From: Hyphomicrobiales bacterium
GTDB taxonomy: Bacteria > Pseudomonadota > Alphaproteobacteria > Rhizobiales > Rhizobiaceae
Length of the DNA stretch: 64,000 nucleotides
Direction: 5' to 3'
Assembly (NCBI GenBank): GCA_003577315.1
Contig: QEVK01000022.1
Location: 1 to 64,000 of the forward strand
The position numbers and the translations under genes are program-made. The notes below the pieces were generated by a model, which had not been told where the DNA came from, did no database searches, and saw nothing but the letters and a program-made list of their open reading frames with translations. Positions 60,401-64,000 of the stretch are shown piece after piece. Within the stretch, counting starts at the first letter, position 1. Each line of letters starts with the position of its first letter.

Positions 60401-61180
60401 ATGTACCTGCCGCCGCGCCAGGCCGAGATCGTCCAGCTTGCCCGCGACAACGGCCGCGTGCTGGTCGAGGAGCTTGCCGCGCGTTTCGAGGTCACGCCGC
60501 AGACGATCCGCAAGGACCTGAACGACCTGTGCGACATGCGGCTTCTGTCGCGCATCCACGGCGGGGCGGTGTTTCCCTCCGGCGTCGAGAACGTCGAGTA
60601 CGAGGCGCGCCGCAAGATCGCCGCCGCCGAGAAGGAGGCGATCGGCCGCGCCGCCGCCGGCCTGATCCCCGACGGGGCCTCGCTGTTCGTCAACATCGGC
60701 ACCACGACGGAGGCGGTGGCCAACGCGCTGCTCGACCACAAGGGGCTGATGGTCATCACCAACAACATCAACGTCGCCAACCGCATGCGCTCCTTCCCGC
60801 AGACCGAGGTGGTCATCGCCGGCGGCGTGGTGCGCGGTTCCGACGGCGGCATCGTCGGCGAGGCGGCGGTCGACTTCATCCGCCAGTTCAAGGTCGACTA
60901 TGCGGTGATCGGCGTCTCGGCCATCGATCATGACGGCGCGCTGCTCGACTTCGACTATCGCGAGGTCAAGGTCGCGCAGGCGATCATCGCCAACGCCCGC
61001 CACGTCATCCTCGTCGCCGACGCCACCAAGTTCGAGCGCGCCGCGCCGGTGCGCATCGGCCATCTGTCGCAGGTCGACACCTTCATCACCGACGTGTGCA
61101 GGATCGAGGCCGTGCGCGCCGTCTGCCACGAGGCCGAGGTGCGGCTGGTCGAGGCCGGCCGGGGCCCGGACCGGGCGTGA
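60401..61180 (+). CDS. glpR: DeoR family repressor of glycerol metabolism
   Basis: 259-aa regulator with the DeoR helix-turn-helix (about residues 6-57, with RQAEIVQLARDNGRVLVEEL and FEVTPQTIRKDLNDLCD) and a C-terminal sugar-phosphate-binding domain with NIGTTTEAVANAL (about 98-110), NNINVANRM and GGVVRGSDGGIVGEAA (about 141-156). GlpR binds glycerol 3-phosphate in other bacteria. GGGAGG is 4 nt before the ATG. It reads into glpD and glpK. Its own promoter has a matching operator. Confidence 0.94.
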   Translation: MYLPPRQAEIVQLARDNGRVLVEELAARFEVTPQTIRKDLNDLCDMRLLSRIHGGAVFPSGVENVEYEARRKIAAAEKEAIGRAAAGLIPDGASLFVNIGTTTEAVANALLDHKGLMVITNNINVANRMRSFPQTEVVIAGGVVRGSDGGIVGEAAVDFIRQFKVDYAVIGVSAIDHDGALLDFDYREVKVAQAIIANARHVILVADATKFERAAPVRIGHLSQVDTFITDVCRIEAVRAVCHEAEVRLVEAGRGPDRA

Positions 61181-61230
61181 ATCAGGATTCGGACACGGTT
61201 TTCGCCGATCCGGCCCCGCCATACCGCTTC

Positions 61231-61274
61231 TATTTTCGTTTCATATTCGCTATGAGTGCGAAATAGTTCGTTTG
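61231..61274 (+). promoter_or_regulatory. GlpR-type operator region upstream of glpD
   Basis: Contains TTTCGTTT (61234-61241), a near-perfect inverted repeat TATTCGC (61244-61250) / GCGAAATA (61258-61265) with a 7-nt centre, and GTTCGTTT (61266-61273). It covers the promoter area of glpD and overlaps in-frame GTG 61256, which is why that codon is not taken as the start. Confidence 0.65.
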
Positions 61275-61294
61275 AAGCGGCACGGGAGAGGCAA

Positions 61295-62797
61295 TTGGCC
61301 GACGGCCCGGTTTTCGACATCTTCATCATCGGCGGCGGCGTCAACGGCTGCGGCATCGCGCGCGACGCGGTCGGGCGCGGCCTGTCCGTGTTCCTCGCCG
61401 AGGCGTCCGACCTTGCCAGCGGCACCTCGTCCGGCTCGACCAAGCTGATCCATGGCGGCCTGCGCTATCTCGAATATTACGAGTTCCGGCTGGTGCGCGA
61501 GGCGCTGGTCGAGCGCGAGGTGATCTGGAGGAACGCCCCGCATATCGTGCGGCCGATGCGCTTCGTGCTGCCGCATCATCGCGGCCTGCGCCCGGCCTGG
61601 CTGCTGCGGCTCGGCCTGTTTCTCTACGACCATATCGGCGGCCGCAGGCTGCTGCCGGCGACGAAGACGCTCGACATGCGCCGCGATCCGGCCGGCAAGC
61701 CGCTGAAGGCGTCCTATTCGCGCGCCTTCGAATATTCCGACTGCCGGGTGGACGATGCCCGCCTCGTGGTGCTCAACGCCCGCGACGCCGCCGACCGGGG
61801 CGCGGCGATCGCCACCCGCACCCGCGCGCGCGCCGCCCGCCGCGAGGGCGGCCACTGGTCGGTCGAGGTCGAGGACGCGCGCTCGGGCGCGCGACGCACG
61901 GTGCGCGCGAAGATGCTGGTCAACGCCGCCGGGCCGTGGATCGACCACGTGCTGGCGGCCGCGCTCGGGCGGCGGGACGCCCGCAATGTCCGCCTCGTCC
62001 AGGGCAGCCACATCGTGGTGAGGAAGAAGTTCGACGATCCGCGCGCCTATTTCTTCCAGAACGCCGACGGCCGCATCGTCTTCGCCATCCCCTACGAGGA
62101 CGACTTCACCCTGATCGGCACCACCGACCGCGACTTCGACGGCGACCCGCGCGATGCGGCGATCACCGATGCCGAGACCGACTATCTGTGCGCCGCCGCC
62201 AGCGAGTATTTCTCCGATCCGGTCCGGCGCGAGGACGTGGTGTGGACCTATGCCGCCGTGCGCCCGCTCTACGACGACGGCGCCTCGAAGGCGCAGGAGG
62301 CGACGCGCGACTACGTGCTCAAGGTGGAGGGCGGCGCGGGCGAGCCGCCGCTCCTCAACGTCTTCGGCGGCAAGATCACCACCTATCGCCGCCTCGCCGA
62401 GCATGCGGTGGAGAAGATCGAGGCCGCGCTCGGCCGCGCCGCCGGCAGGGGCTGGACGGCGGACGCGCCGCTGCCGGGCGGCGACTTCGCGCCCGACGGC
62501 GTCGAGGCCGAGGTCGCGCGCCTTCGCGCCCGCCACGCCTTCCTCGCGGCGGGCCATGCGCGCCGGCTGGTGCGCCTTTACGGCACGCGCGCAGCCGTCC
62601 TATTGGAGGATGCGAGGTCGCTCGCCGATCTCGGCCGCTGCTTCGGGGCCGATCTCTACGAGGCGGAGGTGCGCTATCTGATGGCGCAGGAATGGGCGGC
62701 GACGGCGGACGACGTGCTGTGGCGGCGCACCAAGCTCGGCCTGAGGGTTTGCGCCGAGGAAGCCGCCGCGCTCGACGCATTCATGCAGGCCGCCTGA
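61295..62797 (+). CDS. glpD: Glycerol-3-phosphate dehydrogenase, aerobic
   Basis: FAD enzyme oxidising glycerol 3-phosphate to dihydroxyacetone phosphate and passing electrons to quinone. The 500-aa protein has the N-terminal FAD motif [20 protein letters not shown] (about residues 6-25) and [17 protein letters not shown] (about 48-64), the [16 protein letters not shown] block, and the C-terminal helical domain from [14 protein letters not shown]. The TTG start at 61295 is preferred because GGGAG lies 6 nt upstream and the GTG at 61256 lies in the operator. It is followed by glpK after 37 nt. Confidence 0.95.
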   Translation: MADGPVFDIFIIGGGVNGCGIARDAVGRGLSVFLAEASDLASGTSSGSTKLIHGGLRYLEYYEFRLVREALVEREVIWRNAPHIVRPMRFVLPHHRGLRPAWLLRLGLFLYDHIGGRRLLPATKTLDMRRDPAGKPLKASYSRAFEYSDCRVDDARLVVLNARDAADRGAAIATRTRARAARREGGHWSVEVEDARSGARRTVRAKMLVNAAGPWIDHVLAAALGRRDARNVRLVQGSHIVVRKKFDDPRAYFFQNADGRIVFAIPYEDDFTLIGTTDRDFDGDPRDAAITDAETDYLCAAASEYFSDPVRREDVVWTYAAVRPLYDDGASKAQEATRDYVLKVEGGAGEPPLLNVFGGKITTYRRLAEHAVEKIEAALGRAAGRGWTADAPLPGGDFAPDGVEAEVARLRARHAFLAAGHARRLVRLYGTRAAVLLEDARSLADLGRCFGADLYEAEVRYLMAQEWAATADDVLWRRTKLGLRVCAEEAAALDAFMQAA

Positions 62798-62834
62798 GGC
62801 GGCGACAGGGGAGGGGATCCCAGGGGAGGAGCAG

Positions 62835-64000
<1,166 letters not shown>

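Noticed and set aside
61252..61266. ATG 61252 or GTG 61256 as glpD start
   Set aside because: ATG 61252 runs into a stop after four codons. GTG 61256 lies in the operator and has no ribosome-binding site.

Overview
The window is a GC-rich (roughly 70 %) chromosomal segment of an alphaproteobacterium. It most likely comes from Hyphomicrobiales, in or near Phyllobacteriaceae. The reasons are the short-form HisG with HisZ and HisS, the pmbA-cysQ-DUF4170-DUF374-waaA-lpxK block, DUF2093, a PccR/ScfR-type propionate regulator, and the overall protein sequences. This placement is an inference. Coding density is high and nearly everything is core or central metabolism. I see no rRNA or tRNA, CRISPR array, insertion sequence, prophage or integrase.

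Layout: (1) 0-3.1 kb: end of groEL, a CsbD-like gene, fumC and a DoxX gene with a striking upstream inverted repeat. (2) 3.1-6.5 kb: hisS-hisZ-hisG on the minus strand, with 4-nt overlaps. (3) 6.8-15 kb: an alpha-hydroxy-acid unit made of a GntR-type regulator, lldD, a DUF3422 membrane protein and glcD-glcE-(DUF4870)-glcF. Two near-identical 19-bp operators, one before the regulator and one before glcD, suggest a single regulon. (4) 15-19.6 kb: L,D-transpeptidase, tag, a HAD phosphatase, ribF and a MipA-type outer-membrane protein. (5) 19.8-22.8 kb: ileS, broken by a deletion and frameshift that removes the KMSKS loop. (6) 23-30.5 kb: a lipoprotein, tadA, an rluB-like gene with long basic tails, rsmD, two M16 peptidases and a patatin. 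(7) 30.6-36.3 kb: pmbA, cysQ and the Kdo/lipid A genes waaA and lpxK. (8) 36.3-42 kb: DUF2093, a membrane protein, mutL and a GGDEF-EAL protein. (9) 42-45 kb: a TRAP transporter. (10) 45-52.5 kb: a minus-strand beta-oxidation operon resembling pimFBCD, headed by a perfect palindrome and a possible 56-codon leader ORF. (11) 52.6-60.3 kb: a propionyl-CoA module, pccR divergent from pccB-(small membrane protein)-pccA-mcm. (12) 60.3-64 kb: glpR-glpD-glpK, with glpK cut by the window end.

The genes fit together as carbon entry into central metabolism. Lactate and glycolate are oxidised by LldD and GlcDEF. Acyl-CoAs pass through the pim-like operon. Odd-chain and branched products go through propionyl-CoA carboxylase and methylmalonyl-CoA mutase to succinyl-CoA, then FumC. 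Glycerol enters through GlpK and GlpD. I did not find a clearly new system. The most useful leads are regulatory (shared operators, an operator overlapping the pccR start codon, a leader ORF, non-ATG starts) and the damaged ileS.
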